This document shows, in pieces, positions 22,514 to 33,316 of a stretch of DNA of 64,000 bases. A program made the position numbers and the translations under genes. Position 1 is the stretch's first letter; each line of letters opens with the position of its first letter. Origin of the DNA: Agapanthus africanus (Eukaryota; Streptophyta; Magnoliopsida; Asparagales; Amaryllidaceae); the NCBI GenBank assembly GCA_030015575.1, contig CM057346.1, positions 558,316,315-558,380,314 on the forward strand, written 5' to 3'. The notes under the pieces were generated by a model. It worked only from the letters and a program-made list of their open reading frames with translations, did no database searches and had not been told where the DNA came from.

Positions 22514-23608
22514 GACTCAGGCAAAAAGGAGTAGGAGCACATATGTGATATGTGCGGGACCGAGGATATTGTGGTATGTGATACCGTATTGGATTCTCGC
22601 GATATGAGATATCGGCCGGGTATATGTGATATAGCCGGGTCATCGTATTAGTCGGTTATATGCGATATAGCCGGATTGTCGGATCAAGTGTTGATTCGAT
22701 AATTTAATGTATAATAATATATATGATATATTAAATTACATTAACTAATATTAGCTCACCAAAAGATTCTTTTTCTCACTCGGGTAATACATTGATATAT
22801 ATGCTATATATGTTAATTGTATTATTTTATTTTGTTACAATAAATATTGTATATGTGATATATAATATTGTAACATGATATGATTATTAATGCAACATGT
22901 TTAGTGGAGTTTAAACATGGTTAGGGTTTGGATTAGGGTTAAGACTTCTAGTAGCTTCTAGAAGCTTTTCTTTTGTCATGGAAAAGATATTATGCTTGAT
23001 ATTTTCAAGTGACTCACCTTTAACCCAACCCAAACCCTAGCCCTAGTTAAATCTCTACAAGGGTTCATTATTATCTTTTCATTATTCATCACAAAAGGAT
23101 TCTAATGATTATTACTCATCTTCTTTTTCCTTCTTTCTCTTCATGGAAAAAGCTTTCTAGCTTTTTCTAAGTGATGATTATGTGTGAGAAAAAGATTATA
23201 AATGAGAGCAAAAATCCTACTTCATCATCCTCATCTATCATTGCCCTTTAGATGAGAGTGTTCACTTCATTTAGTGAGTGTTAGCTTGTGTTAATGAAAC
23301 TTCAAGGTAGATCATCTTTGTTATCGAAGATCGGAAGCAAGACTGCATCTTTCTCTTCGTGAAGCCTCTCGAGAGTCCGGAATACGATGATCGCAGCAAA
23401 GGGACCTCAACACGGAGCTTAAGAAGTGAAAGACCGGATCTACAAAGGTTGTAATCCCTCTCACTTAGTGTTATTGAGTTTAACATACTTGTTTTCGCCT
23501 AAACTCTAGTTTAAAGATCCGGCTTTGGGTTGTTCGGCACGGCTAAAATTTTAATCGGGCATGTTTGATGCCTCGTAGAACCTTGTGTGCGTGCCTAGCA
23601 ACCCTACA
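22514..23608 (+). repeat. 5' LTR of the copia element, second part
   Basis: It resumes at GACTCAGGCAAAAAGGAG and matches 30476-31570 to the end AGCAACCCTACA. Its beginning is rich in short GTGATATG/CGATATAGCCGG repeats. The two parts sum to 2140 bp, the same length as the right LTR, which confirms the insertion boundaries. Confidence 0.92.
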
Positions 23609-23609
23609 G

Positions 23610-23622
23610 TGGTATCAGAGCC
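23610..23622 (+). other. Primer-binding site of the copia element
   Basis: TGGTATCAGAGCC lies one base after the 5' LTR. It is complementary to the 3' end of plant initiator Met tRNA and is intact. Confidence 0.9.
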
Positions 23623-26600
23623 AAACTAGAGCTTTAGGCGAAGTCTGAGCGAAGTTTAAAGTCCGATCAAACCCGAATACCCCGATACGAACCCTTCTCT
23701 GGACAATTTTCAAAAATGCGATTTTTTATGAATTAAAAATGCTCAGAAAATTAAGCAGGAAAAACTAAGAATTACTGTGAAGTACGGCCCACTAATGCTC
23801 TTATATGACCGTGGAACCGCGGCCAAACCAAGGGTTTGGCGGCGGTTCCGCGGCCAAAATTTTACTTAGTCCCTCATACTTCATTTATTTATTCTTAGGT
23901 CCTTTCTTGTCATTTTGTTTCTGGGAATTTTTAATTCCACTCAAGTGTTGAGTTTTCTAGGGTTGTATTGGGGACTCGTTGATTCGATCGGATAATTTAA
24001 GTTTGTTTAGTTTGTCCAGGTAATTTTTAGAACTTGTTAAAAAGTTCGAACGGATATCAATAACTCACTTTTTCCCCTGCCGGAAAATTTCCAAGCGTTG
24101 GATTTTTTCGTAGTTTAAGAACGTTGTATGTCGTGCAAGTAACGCGGCGGACCCTCTAGAAGACAACAAACCTTAACTCGATTATGTGACCGTCTTGAAC
24201 TGCCTCTGAACCTTAGGGTTTGTGGCAGTACGGTGTGCCACATGTGAGGCGTTGGCTTGACCCTTCTACGGCTGGACCATTGGTACTGTGGCATGTGATG
24301 GATATTTTTTGAACTCCGCTCAAGTGTTGAGCTATTTGGGAAATCTTGGGTGTTTGATTATTCGATCGAAAAGTTTAACACTGTCTTTTTATCTGGAATG
24401 TGATACAATATTTGGAATCCACAGGTAGTTATGAGATAACTAATTTGAATGTTATAAATCTAGCAATTCAGTCTCAGATGATCGGTTGCCACGGAATTTT
24501 GATGCGATCAAAAGTCCGTCGCAATCACGTAGCGTACGCGGATACTCGCCGGGTAAACTTAATAGACAGCGACGCCCCATAGCCCCGACCAAGTGACTGT
24601 AGGAGAACCCCGTCGCCAAAAGCATCCGTTCGGGTGCTCGCGGCAGCGGTATTCCACCTTAGTGCATTTCGTCGACGGCATCCGGGGGTACGGCCGTCTA
24701 CTAAAGTTTGCGACGAGGATTCGATCAGAATGTCGGGAATCTTGTTGAATTGTCCGACTTGATATTGAAAAGAGTTTTCGATAATGAGACTAAAATGCGG
24801 GGTTTACAATTGTTAGGCATGCGATGTCTAAGGAACTCATTTGGTTAGGCATGCGATGTCTAAGGAGGTTGCGGATTCCAACTGTTGTAGTTTTACACTT
24901 TCTTTTCTGTGACCGTAAGCGTAGTATGTGGTGTATCGCCGGCTTCGTTGCTATACATCAACGACAATCGGGATACGCATACTTGCTTACGTTGATGATA
25001 TGAGATATTATGTGTTTCTGTGATATGTTATATTGGATCGTCGTGTTCTGAATAGCCGGGTTTTTTTATGTGAGATGAGAGTTTTTCTTTTTCATTCATG
25101 TAAAATTCATTTGTATGTAATATTCTTTTATTGGGGCACTTCCGGGCTGAGGATGACTGTCACCATTGTATATTATTTACTTTTCCGCATTAGGTAGACC
25201 CAAGGTGGGGAGCACAAGTAACCGGGTTCTAGGGTCTAGTGGGAGATCATCTCGAGGAGTCGAGACCGGGTCTCCTAACCCTAGAATTTGCAGTGTTGCT
25301 TGCCGCTCTCGTAGGGGTCTAGGGATGTGGGTTTGGCTATTCATCGCGACCGTGGAATCCGTGTTTTATACAGGCTCGTATTAAAATACGGACGTCCTAG
25401 TATATCCAATATTTCATATATGTTCTTCTGCTGCAATGTTCTGTGATGAGATCATATTACTGCCTGAGACGAATGTTTATATTATATATATGAGATATAT
25501 GTTATATTGCAGATTTCGTTTCAAAAGTGATGCTTGTGAAGCACAAACAAAATGGAACTTCATTAATGAGATTAATGAAACTAAAAAGAAACCTAAGATG
25601 TTGTAGAAACTTGTTTAAAAACTGGTAGCTCTAGTTTTTGTTTTGCATAGCGGTGTTCCTTGTAGAACATCCAGCACCTTATTCGATAAGGAAAGAGCCG
25701 AGACCCCTTCACCGGGAGTGACCTCTTTAGTGAAACTAGCAGATGCTACAAACTCGGTTTGTCTTTTGATTGTTTCTATAGTTTTTGCTTTGCATAGTGA
25801 TATTTGTGAAATATCCTGCATCTTATTCGATGAGGAAAGAGCCGACGATCCCTTCACCGGGAGTGACCTCTTTAGCAAAACTAGAAAAGGCCTAAAAAAC
25901 ATTCCATTTAAAATTACTCGATTCTACAACGATATCAAGTTCATTACGCAAAGGGTTTTCTTAAAAACTTGTCGCAGCCCTCCGCCATTTCAGATAAGTA
26001 CTGGTTAGTATTCATGCTGCGTTTGTTGACCTTAGCCAAGGCGTAGTGTGCGGTAGCTGATTAGTGCTTATCTGTATAAGCATATGATGCGATTGAGTTA
26101 GGATAGTCGTGCGACTTTGTTGACCTTAGCCAAGGATCGTGCGGGTGGGTTTAAATCAATCGGGAAATGACGGGTTGAACTTGGCTAGCACTTATGATTT
26201 GTTGACCTTAGCCAAGGTCATAAGTTGCTAGGGGCAAAATATTATCGGGAATTTCAAGTGTTGAAATTTGCAATGAGATTGCATACCTTCTATGAGATAG
26301 TTGGATCCCAATACCCACTGCGAGTAAGAGTTACTCCTGGGAGAGTTTTACACATTACAATTAGCCGATCAAGTAGGTGTCTAGAAAGGTGTCAACGGGG
26401 TTACGCCCCTGGGAAAACGAGGTTTACTATAATTAGGTTCGTACGAAAGCACGGGGAACCTCCCTCAAAATACCGGCACTGGCCTGGCTGAAAGATTGGC
26501 GAACTTGTAGCGTGTAATTAATCCCGGCTAGTCTTTCCTTTCATGGTTTGAAGGAAGATTTGACTAAAATAGTGGGAGACATCCTGATTAGATATATTAG

Positions 26601-27185
26601 ATAACCAATCTAATCTTGCAAGAGCATACGCTGAGTGTTTTCTTCTCTCTCTCTCCAGGTAGCGACTATATCACGCCTTAATCAAAATAATAATACGGAT
26701 GTATTGACCGAACCCGCTTGTTATACTGAGCTGGGGAACGTTGGTCCCGCTCCAACTTATAATTGTTATAAGACAGAGCAGGAAATTGGGGAATACCAGA
26801 TTTCCCGTGCCGCCCAAACGAAGAAAGTGCATGCTGATGCATCTTCTTCGGGTGTGTTCATTACAGAGAACTGTTTCTCAGTATCCTTTACGTCCTGAGT
26901 ATGAGATACCGGATCAGGATCCCGCATATGTAATCTGTTACATGGGCTACAGAAAGATAGAGAACTGAGAACGGGTGATAAGTTTCATGAGATAGAAACG
27001 GTGCAAGTGTTGCAGCAAAGTCTGTTGGTCACTATCACCCTGTATTACCAGAATACATTGATTCTGAACGAATGTTATTAGATACCGAACCTGATATACA
27101 ACATCATATCAGTCTCTTTATTAGTAAAGAATGGATATAATTTTGTATTGTTGGATAATGTTTTGAACATTTCCTATATCAAGAG
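23623..27185 (+). other. Decayed leader and gag region of the copia element
   Basis: No gag domain or knuckle could be read here. Two structures stand out. A duplication of about 110 bases sits at roughly 25630-25745 and 25783-25890, sharing TCCCTTCACCGGGAGTGACC and AGGAAAGAGCCGA. Three copies of TTTGTTGACCTTAGCCAAGG occur near 26022, 26117 and 26198. Open frames of 60-120 codons exist but none shows a family motif. Confidence 0.6.
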
Positions 27186-27494
27186 TTGATCGGTTCAGGC
27201 ACGTTATCTAAAAGCATTGACATTCTAAATCAAACCACAGTTCTTAGTATACAGAACACACACAAGAGGAAGAGTTCAGAAATGAACGAATCCTTCTTGA
27301 GGCATTGTAGACTAGGTCATATCAATGTGACCCGGCTAGCTAAGTTACATTTAGATGCATATTTAAATTTGTTTGAATTTACATCTTGTGAAACTTGCCG
27401 GTCATGTCACAAAGATAAGATGACCACATCTCTGTTTATTGGAAACAGAGAAAGAGTTATTGAACTCTTGGGATTGATACATGCTGATGTATGA
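27186..27494 (+). pseudogene. Copia gag-pre-integrase and HHCC fragment
   Basis: This 102-codon frame contains LRHCRLGHINVTRLAKLH and then SCETCRSCHKDKMT. These are the histidine and cysteine pairs of the GAG_pre-integrs/HHCC region before copia integrase. It runs into the start of the core (LGLIHADV, where the first catalytic aspartate sits) and then hits a stop. The following 170 bases keep the usual core continuation in shifted frames, but the second aspartate and the glutamate are not found. Confidence 0.85.
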
Positions 27495-27978
27495 AGGTCC
27501 CTTGTCTACACATGCTAAGACCGGTTCTTTGTACTTCATTACATTCTCTGATGATCTCTCAAGATTCAGACATATGTTCGTGTTGAAACACAAGTCCGAA
27601 GCTTTTGAGATATTCAATGAATATAAGTTAGAAGTAGAGAACCAAAAACGGGTATAAGTATTATGTCCTTTGATGAGATCAACGAGGAGAATACTTGAGC
27701 ATGGAATTCCTGGATTATTCTAAAGGAGAATGAGATTCTCTCTCAGCATTACTCCTCCGTATACACCATAGCACGATGGTATATCGGGGCGGAGCAATCA
27801 CACCCTATGTGATATGGTGTGCTCTATGATGAGTACTACTGAGTTGCCTATTTCCTTTTGGGAGTTATGCACTTGAGAAGCTGCATACCTATTGAATAGG
27901 GTTCAAATCAAATCAGTTGCCTACCACTTCATATGTGATATGGAAAGGGAAGAGCCCATATCTTAAGTTTGTTAAGAT

Positions 27979-28221
27979 TTGGGGGTTGTTCGGCCTATGT
28001 CTAGAAGCAAAATTCGGACAAGCTCGAGGCAAGGTCTGTTATGTAGAACTGGAAAGGTTCCAGCTATACAAACTGCAGCTGATGATTTGGTAGAACCAAA
28101 GGATTCAATAGTTTCCAACGAACCTCAGCCTCTCCGCCGATCTAGTAGGGTTCCTCACCCACCTGAGAGATACTTCGGTTTTCTCTATGACAGTGGGAGC
28201 GAGGATTGCATCATGAGATGA
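27979..28221 (+). pseudogene. Copia pol linker before the reverse transcriptase
   Basis: An 80-codon frame ends in LRRSSRVPHPPERYFGFL, the conserved 'RRSxRxxxPPxRY' block found between integrase and RT in plant copia elements. It contains no enzyme domain. It shows that the integrase-to-RT interval is shortened rather than replaced. Confidence 0.75.
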
Positions 28222-28583
28222 TGACCCAACTAGTTTCGAGCTGGCCATCAGGAGTGAGACTCTGTAAGAATGGCTGGATGCTTAGCGATCTGAGATGGAA
28301 TCCTTATACACCAACAAAGTATGGACTTTGGTTGCTTTATCTGAAGGGTTAAATCCCCATCAAGAGCAAGTATATCTTGAGAAGATTACTTGGTATACAT
28401 GGAAAAGTTGAGACTTTCAAAGATATGCTTAAGTCCATCTAGATCCTACTTGCCACGGCTACATACCATGACTACGAAATCTGCGGTTGGGTGTCATGAC
28501 TGCTTTTATAAATGATGATTTAGAATAGAGCGTCTATAAGTACACAGCCAGAGGGCTTCGTAGACAGTGAGAGCAGCGGAAAC

Positions 28584-28823
28584 GTGTGCAAGATGTTTTA
28601 TATGATAAAACAGGCATCGCGGAGTTGGAACATCTGTTTTGATGTGGTAGTCAAAGAGTTTGACTTCATCAAAGTGGTAGATGAACCTTGTATATACAAA
28701 AAGGTAGTAGGGAGTATGGTGGTGATCCTCGTAGAGTACGCGGATGACATACTCTTGATAGGGAAGGAGTTTTCTATGCTACACTCGGTCAATCTCCGCT
28801 TATCACAAGGATTCTCCATATAG
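28584..28823 (+). pseudogene. Copia reverse transcriptase fragment
   Basis: The frame contains KQASRSWNICFD (usual KQASRQWYxKFD) and VVILVEYADDILLIG, where YADD replaces the usual YVDD but keeps both catalytic aspartates. Only the palm core is present. The N-terminal fingers are largely missing or out of frame between 28222 and 28583. Confidence 0.9.
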
Positions 28824-29039
28824 GATCAAAGATGATACCTCCTAAATCCTGAGTTTTGGATCTATGAGATAGATCTAATTGGATGTTAGGATGCTCACTA
28901 GTTGTAGTGAGATGGTATCAATCGATCCTGGGGAGAATCACTGGAAAGGTTCCAGGGTGATAAGGACGACTGAATGTCAGTCGCGGGCATTGTCCTTACC
29001 CTCAGTGGAGGGACGGTATGTTGGAAGAGTTCCAAGCTA

Positions 29040-29345
29040 GATACCGTGACTTACTAGACGATTAAAGGCAAGATACATCGTTACCAAGGATGCTACCAAA
29101 GAGGCAGTCTGGATATATATAAGTTCATGAGATGAACTTTGTTCCTACCATTGTGTGACAATGGAGTTGTGGTTTTAGCCAAGGAACTACCGTCCCATCT
29201 GAAATCCAGATATAATTCTTAGGCAGTATCGCCTGATCATGGAGATGGTTGATCTCCAGGGAGATCGAGGTTAGGAGAGTAGACACAGAGGACAACAGCA
29301 CGGATCCACTCACAAAGGCCTTTTTCCCAGTAGAGACTTTTATGG
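29040..29345 (+). pseudogene. Copia RNase H remnant
   Basis: In shifting frames one reads DATKEAVWIY, then LCDNGVVVLAKELPSHLKS and finally DPLTKAF. These are the RNase H motifs (ATKEAVWI, CDNxxAxxxAKEPxxHxKSK and ADPLTKAL) of plant copia pol. At least two frameshifts and stops separate them. The end lies about 90 bases before the polypurine tract, as expected. Confidence 0.75.
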
Positions 29346-29418
29346 GATAGTTGAGTATGAGATACTTTAACCACAGCTAATTGTTGGGTATGTGATACCA
29401 CAACATATGGCCCTAGTG

Positions 29419-29430
29419 CAAGTGGGAGAT
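29419..29430 (+). other. Polypurine tract of the copia element
   Basis: CAAGTGGGAGAT directly precedes the right LTR (TGTTAG). It is the classical copia plus-strand primer sequence. Confidence 0.85.
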
Positions 29431-31570
29431 TGTTAGTTATATGTATGCCCTAGAGGCCATTACTGTACATACGATGTATATTGTAGTGGATGCTTGGACA
29501 TATATAGGGAGGACTTTCTTGCTCGACATGATAGTATGCTATCTGGTTGTACTTTATCTTAACATGTACTCTGATTGTCTCTATGTTACATGTTGATAAA
29601 GCCCTTAGGATATGTACTCGACTACTGGGACTATGATGAGATCATACTAGTGGGGCCACGGTAGTCGACGAGTATATCCTATAACTGTTCCTAGTCGAGG
29701 GTGTATCGAGACAGGGCATCGATACACCAGAGTAGACTAGTGTATACGCATCTTGATTCATATGATGGGCGATGGATGATCCCATATCCATCGGTGTTTG
29801 ACATCAAGGATGGTGTATGGGTGCTCAGTGGAAACTGGGTACACTGGACGGACTCGCCGAGAACTCCCAGATGGTATTATACCTCACGTCAGATGGCAGT
29901 TCTCCTGTGACACTGGTACAGAGTAGTCTGTTGACCCGAGATCGTCATAGAGTCTTGTGTGATTCCCACCGTGCTTTGATTTCCATCATACCACGTCTAA
30001 GAGGGCGTGAAAAAAGGTGGCTATTGGGTACAGTCCCGAATCACATGGAGGCAATGAGCGATAGGAGGGGATTCGTCTCTCCCGGTATAGGGAGTTGATG
30101 TTGTGCTGTGTTCGATTGGTTATAACTGGAAATCCCTGGCCAGAGTTGCTGAGATTTACTGGTAAGTGTTATCAGTAGTTTCTCGAACTGTTATAGACCT
30201 CAAATCGACACGACTTATCGAGCTACTGAGGTCTGACGTTTACCACCCCTAGGCGAGATATGCGACATATCAGACGACGAGACCGGACTGTACGGGAGTG
30301 TTACTGATTGGATTCACAAGAGAATGTACAGGCTTGCTTGTTGATCTTCTGAGCGCTCAATACCTGGGTGGTTGTTACGTTTAGCTGACCGCTTGCAGCT
30401 TGTGGGTGTTTGATATGATCATCACCTACTGCCGGCGTATTGACGATTCTTTAGAGTCCTACACAGAGATTTCTTGACTCAGGCAAAAAGGAGTAGGAGC
30501 ACATATGTGATATGTACGGGACCGAGGATAATGCGGTATGTGATACCGTATTGGATTCTCGCGATATGAGATATCGGCCGGGTATATGTGATATAGCCGG
30601 GTCATCGTATTAGTCGGTTATATGCGATATAGCCGGATTGTCGGATCAAGTGTTGATTCGATAATTTAATGTATAATAATATATATGATATATTAAATTA
30701 CATTAACTAATATTAGCTCACCAAAAGATTCTTTTTCTCACTCGGATAATACATTGATATATATGCGATATATGTTAATTGTATTATTTTATTTTGTTAC
30801 AATAAATATTGTATATGTGATATATAATATTGTAACATGATATGATTACTAATGCAACATGTTTAGTGGAGTTTAAACATGGTTAGGGTTTGGATTAGGG
30901 TTAAGACTTCTAGTAGCTTCTAGAAGCTTTTCTTTTGTCATGGAAAAGATATTATGCTTGATATTTTCAAGTGACTCACCTTTAACCCAACCCAAACCCT
31001 AGCCCTAGTTAAATCTCTACAAGGGTTCATTATTATCTTTTCATTATTCATCACAAAAGGATTCTAATGATTATTACTCATCTTCTTTTTCCTTCTTTCT
31101 CTTCATGGAAAAAGCTTTCTAGCTTTTTCTAAGTGATGATTATGTGTGAGAAAAAGATTATAAATGAGAGCAAAAATCCTACTTCACCATTCTCATCTAT
31201 CATTGCCCTTTAGATGAGAGTGTTCACTTCATTTAGTGAGTGTTAGCTTGTGTTAATGAAACTTCAAGGTAGATCATCTTTGTTATCGAAGATCGGAAGC
31301 AAGACTGCATCTTTCTCTTCGTGAAACCTCTCGAGAGTCCGGAACACGATGATCGCAGCGAAGGGACCTCAACACGGAGCTTAAGAAGTGAAGGACCAGA
31401 TCTACAGAGGTTGTAATCACTCTCACTTAGTGTTAAAGAGTTTAACATACTTGTTTTCGTCTAAACTCTAGTTTAAAGATCCGGCTTTGGGTTGTTCGGC
31501 ACGGCTAAAATTTTAATCGGGCATGTTTGATGCCTCGTAGAACCTTGTGTGCGTGCCTAGCAACCCTACA
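29431..31570 (+). repeat. 3' LTR of the copia element
   Basis: The intact 2140-bp LTR runs from TGTTAGTTATATG to AGCAACCCTACA. It serves as the empty-site control for the solo LTR inserted in the left copy, since it reads uninterrupted across GATTTCTTGACTCAGG near 30470-30485. Differences from the left LTR are sparse, indicating a moderately young element. Confidence 0.95.
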
Positions 31571-31779
31571 TATTTTACTCTTTCTTTGGAATGTAATAAA
31601 TTTTGGTTAATGGAAATAAATACCTTCCGCTTTTATTATTTTGTTTTGGTACATATCCTGCATGTTATAAATATTCATACGTTTAACGTAACTGTATTGA
31701 ATAGAGCACCTTCAATACAGTTAGGTTGCAGACCATGATGCGTCACCCTTCACCTTCTTTTGGGAAGCGGGGCGTGACA

Positions 31780-33047
31780 ATGCGTGCGGGTTTAATGTGG
31801 ACAATTAATGACTTTCCTACGTATAGAATGCTATCAGACTGGTCCGTACATGGTTACAAAGCATGCCTTTACTGCCACCAAAATATAACATCGAGACGAT
31901 TGAATTTTTATAATAAGGTTTTTTATTGCGGTCATCGGCGTTTCCTGCCACTAGACAATCCCTATAGGTTTGACGGTGCTCACTTTGATAGTCATCGGGA
32001 GGTTTTTGAGCCTCCAGCCCCATTGTCTGGAGATGATGTGATTGCTCAATGGAATGGTTATGATAACGTGATCTTTGGAATAGAATTTTCTATGAGCTGC
32101 CGTACTGGTCAACAAATTTAGTGCGTCATTGCCTGAACGCCATGCATATCGAGAATGGAGTATCTAAGCACGTATTTAACTTACTTCGTTGTAAAGATGG
32201 AAAATCGAAAGACAATTTTCGTGCTCGAATAGATTTTCATGACCGGGAAATTAGAAGTGATTTGCATCTTAAACCTACAGCGGTAAACCTGGCAAGTTTG
32301 TACTTCACAATACCGCTTATCATATTTCACATCAAGAGAAGAAATGGTTCTTGCAGGTTTTACATAATTTGAAAGTTCATACAGATTCCTCAGGGTCATT
32401 TAGTAAAAAAAAATCAAGATTGTGAAAGGCAAGATAAATAGGCTGAAAAGTCATAATCACCATGTTATTATGGAGTACCTTCTCCCATTAGCCCTATGGA
32501 CTTCGAATTGGTTGGTCTAATAATCAACGACCTTTGCTGTTTCTTTAGGGAAATGTACGCTAAAAATATTAATGTTGTGAAGCTAGAGAATCTAGAAAAT
32601 GCGATTCCCCTGATTTTGTGTAAGCTTGAGCGGATTTTTCCACCGTCGTTCTTCGATATTATAATACACCCGACGGTTTATCTTGCAATCGAGATTAAAC
32701 TTGCTGGACCGGTACAATATCGATGGATGTATTTTGTCGAAAGGTAACTTGATTTTTTCGGTTCACGCATCTTGTAAAATTTTTGTTGTTTATATGTCTG
32801 TATTTCTTTATTTAACATATGTTTCTTTAGATACCTCTACACCCTAAAAATTTATATACGCAATAGAAATCGATCAGAAGGTTCTATATTGCAAGATTAT
32901 CTTCTAGAAAAAGTAACCACATTTTGTTTCCGCTATCTGGACGAGAACATTGAGACGAAACTTAACAGGATTCGGAGAATTCAGGACGGGCCATATGGTA
33001 AAACGGATTATAAGAGAGTAGAACCCATGTTAACCGTAAGAGAATAA
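31780..33047 (+). pseudogene. CACTA transposase TNP2 C-terminal part with DUF4218
   Basis: The sequence starts within the TNP2-type (Transposase_21) domain: MRAGLMWTINDFPTY, then a cysteine pair in CLYCHQ and CGHRRFLPLDNPYR. A frameshift near 32090 follows. The next frame has RHCLNAMHIENGVSKHVFN and KARL/RARIDFH-type blocks, then HNHHVIMEYLLPLAL across stops. The DUF4218 domain starts about 32496 with CKLERIFPPSFFDIIIHP and GPVQYRWMYFVER. A GT-AG intron (32744-32830) joins it to YLYTLKIYIRNRNR. The N-terminal half is missing or cut away by the LTR ending at 31779. The protein would cut and join CACTA ends; this copy cannot. Confidence 0.9.
32744..32830 (+). other. Intron in the TNP2/DUF4218 pseudogene
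   Basis: GTAACTTG to TTTCTTTAG, 87 bases. Removing it joins FVER to YLYTLK and restores the usual DUF4218 motif ERYLYTLK. The intron is T-rich, as plant introns are. Confidence 0.85.
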
Positions 33048-33089
33048 ATTACCAATTTTTTAAAAAAATGTTTTATTAAAATGAACGTT

Positions 33090-33313
33090 ACGGATAATTT
33101 TAATTTAGCCCTATGGTTGAAATCACAGGGGCAATTTCCCCTACTGTTATAACCGTAGAGCATACTTTTTCTCTGTAGGGGCAGAAATTTGGTCCTACGC
33201 TTTTTAAACCTACGGAGTGTTTTAAGCCCCTACGGTGGAAGCTGTAGGGGCAATTAGGGGTAGTGAATTGCCCGGTCCTAACCACGGTCCTAACTGTACT
33301 CTTTATAGTAGAG
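33090..33313 (+). repeat. 3' subterminal region and end of the outer CACTA
   Basis: It contains CCCCTACGG, CTGTAGGGGC and variants in both orientations, as at 6075-6324. It ends CTCTTTATAGTAGAG, one base different from a canonical ...TAGTG end. TAT follows, matching the bases before 6075. Confidence 0.7.
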
Positions 33314-33316
33314 TAT

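Larger units (their letters stand above)
17859..31570 (+). mobile_element. Ty1/copia element with 2.1-kb LTRs
   Basis: Two LTRs of 2140 bp each (left 17859-18903 plus 22514-23608, right 29431-31570) start TGTTAGTTATATG and end AGCAACCCTACA. The TSD TATTT is perfect (17854-17858 and 31571-31575). The interior (23609-29430) has a primer site for initiator Met tRNA, copia integrase and RT fragments on the plus strand, and a purine tract before the right LTR. Coding parts are scattered among stops and apparent deletions, so it is non-autonomous. The layout and C-terminal motifs suggest the Tork-like group; that lineage call is an inference. Confidence 0.92.
15055..31779 (+). mobile_element. Gypsy-type LTR, split by a copia element
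   Basis: The right end TTTTGGGAAGCGGGGCGTGACA (31758-31779) is the 3' terminus shared by the gypsy LTRs in this window. The sequence on both sides of the copia insertion (17854-17858 and 31571-31575, TATTT) joins smoothly. The left boundary is not certain: no TGTAACACC start is seen, and the flanks (AGCTA or nearby on the left, ATGCG on the right) do not give a clear TSD. A TATA box (TATAAATAGA at about 15538) and a leader with a possible donor (AAAG|GTAGG at about 15736) look like an LTR promoter. Without the copia element it is about 3.0 kb. No internal domain is attached, so it is probably a solo LTR. Confidence 0.6.
6075..33313 (+). mobile_element. Outer CACTA (En/Spm) transposon, split by nested insertions
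   Basis: The left end reads CACTAGTAAAAAGAAGGG. The right end, read inward on the minus strand, is CTCTACTATAAAGAG, a one-base-damaged CACTA terminus. Each is followed by short subterminal motifs of the CCTACGG/CCGTAGG type. The three bases outside are TAT on both sides (6072-6074 and 33314-33316), the 3-bp TSD expected of CACTA elements. After removing the inserted elements (6325-11482, 11625-14301 and about 15050-31779) only about 2.7 kb remains. That remainder includes a plus-strand TNP2/DUF4218 transposase remnant near the right end. The TSD supports this pairing, but the two termini are not very alike (see findings). Confidence 0.65.

Noticed and set aside
25643-26008. 121-codon plus-strand frame in the copia interior
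   Set aside because: It runs through a local duplication, is matched by an antisense frame of 95 codons, and shows no gag or pol motif.
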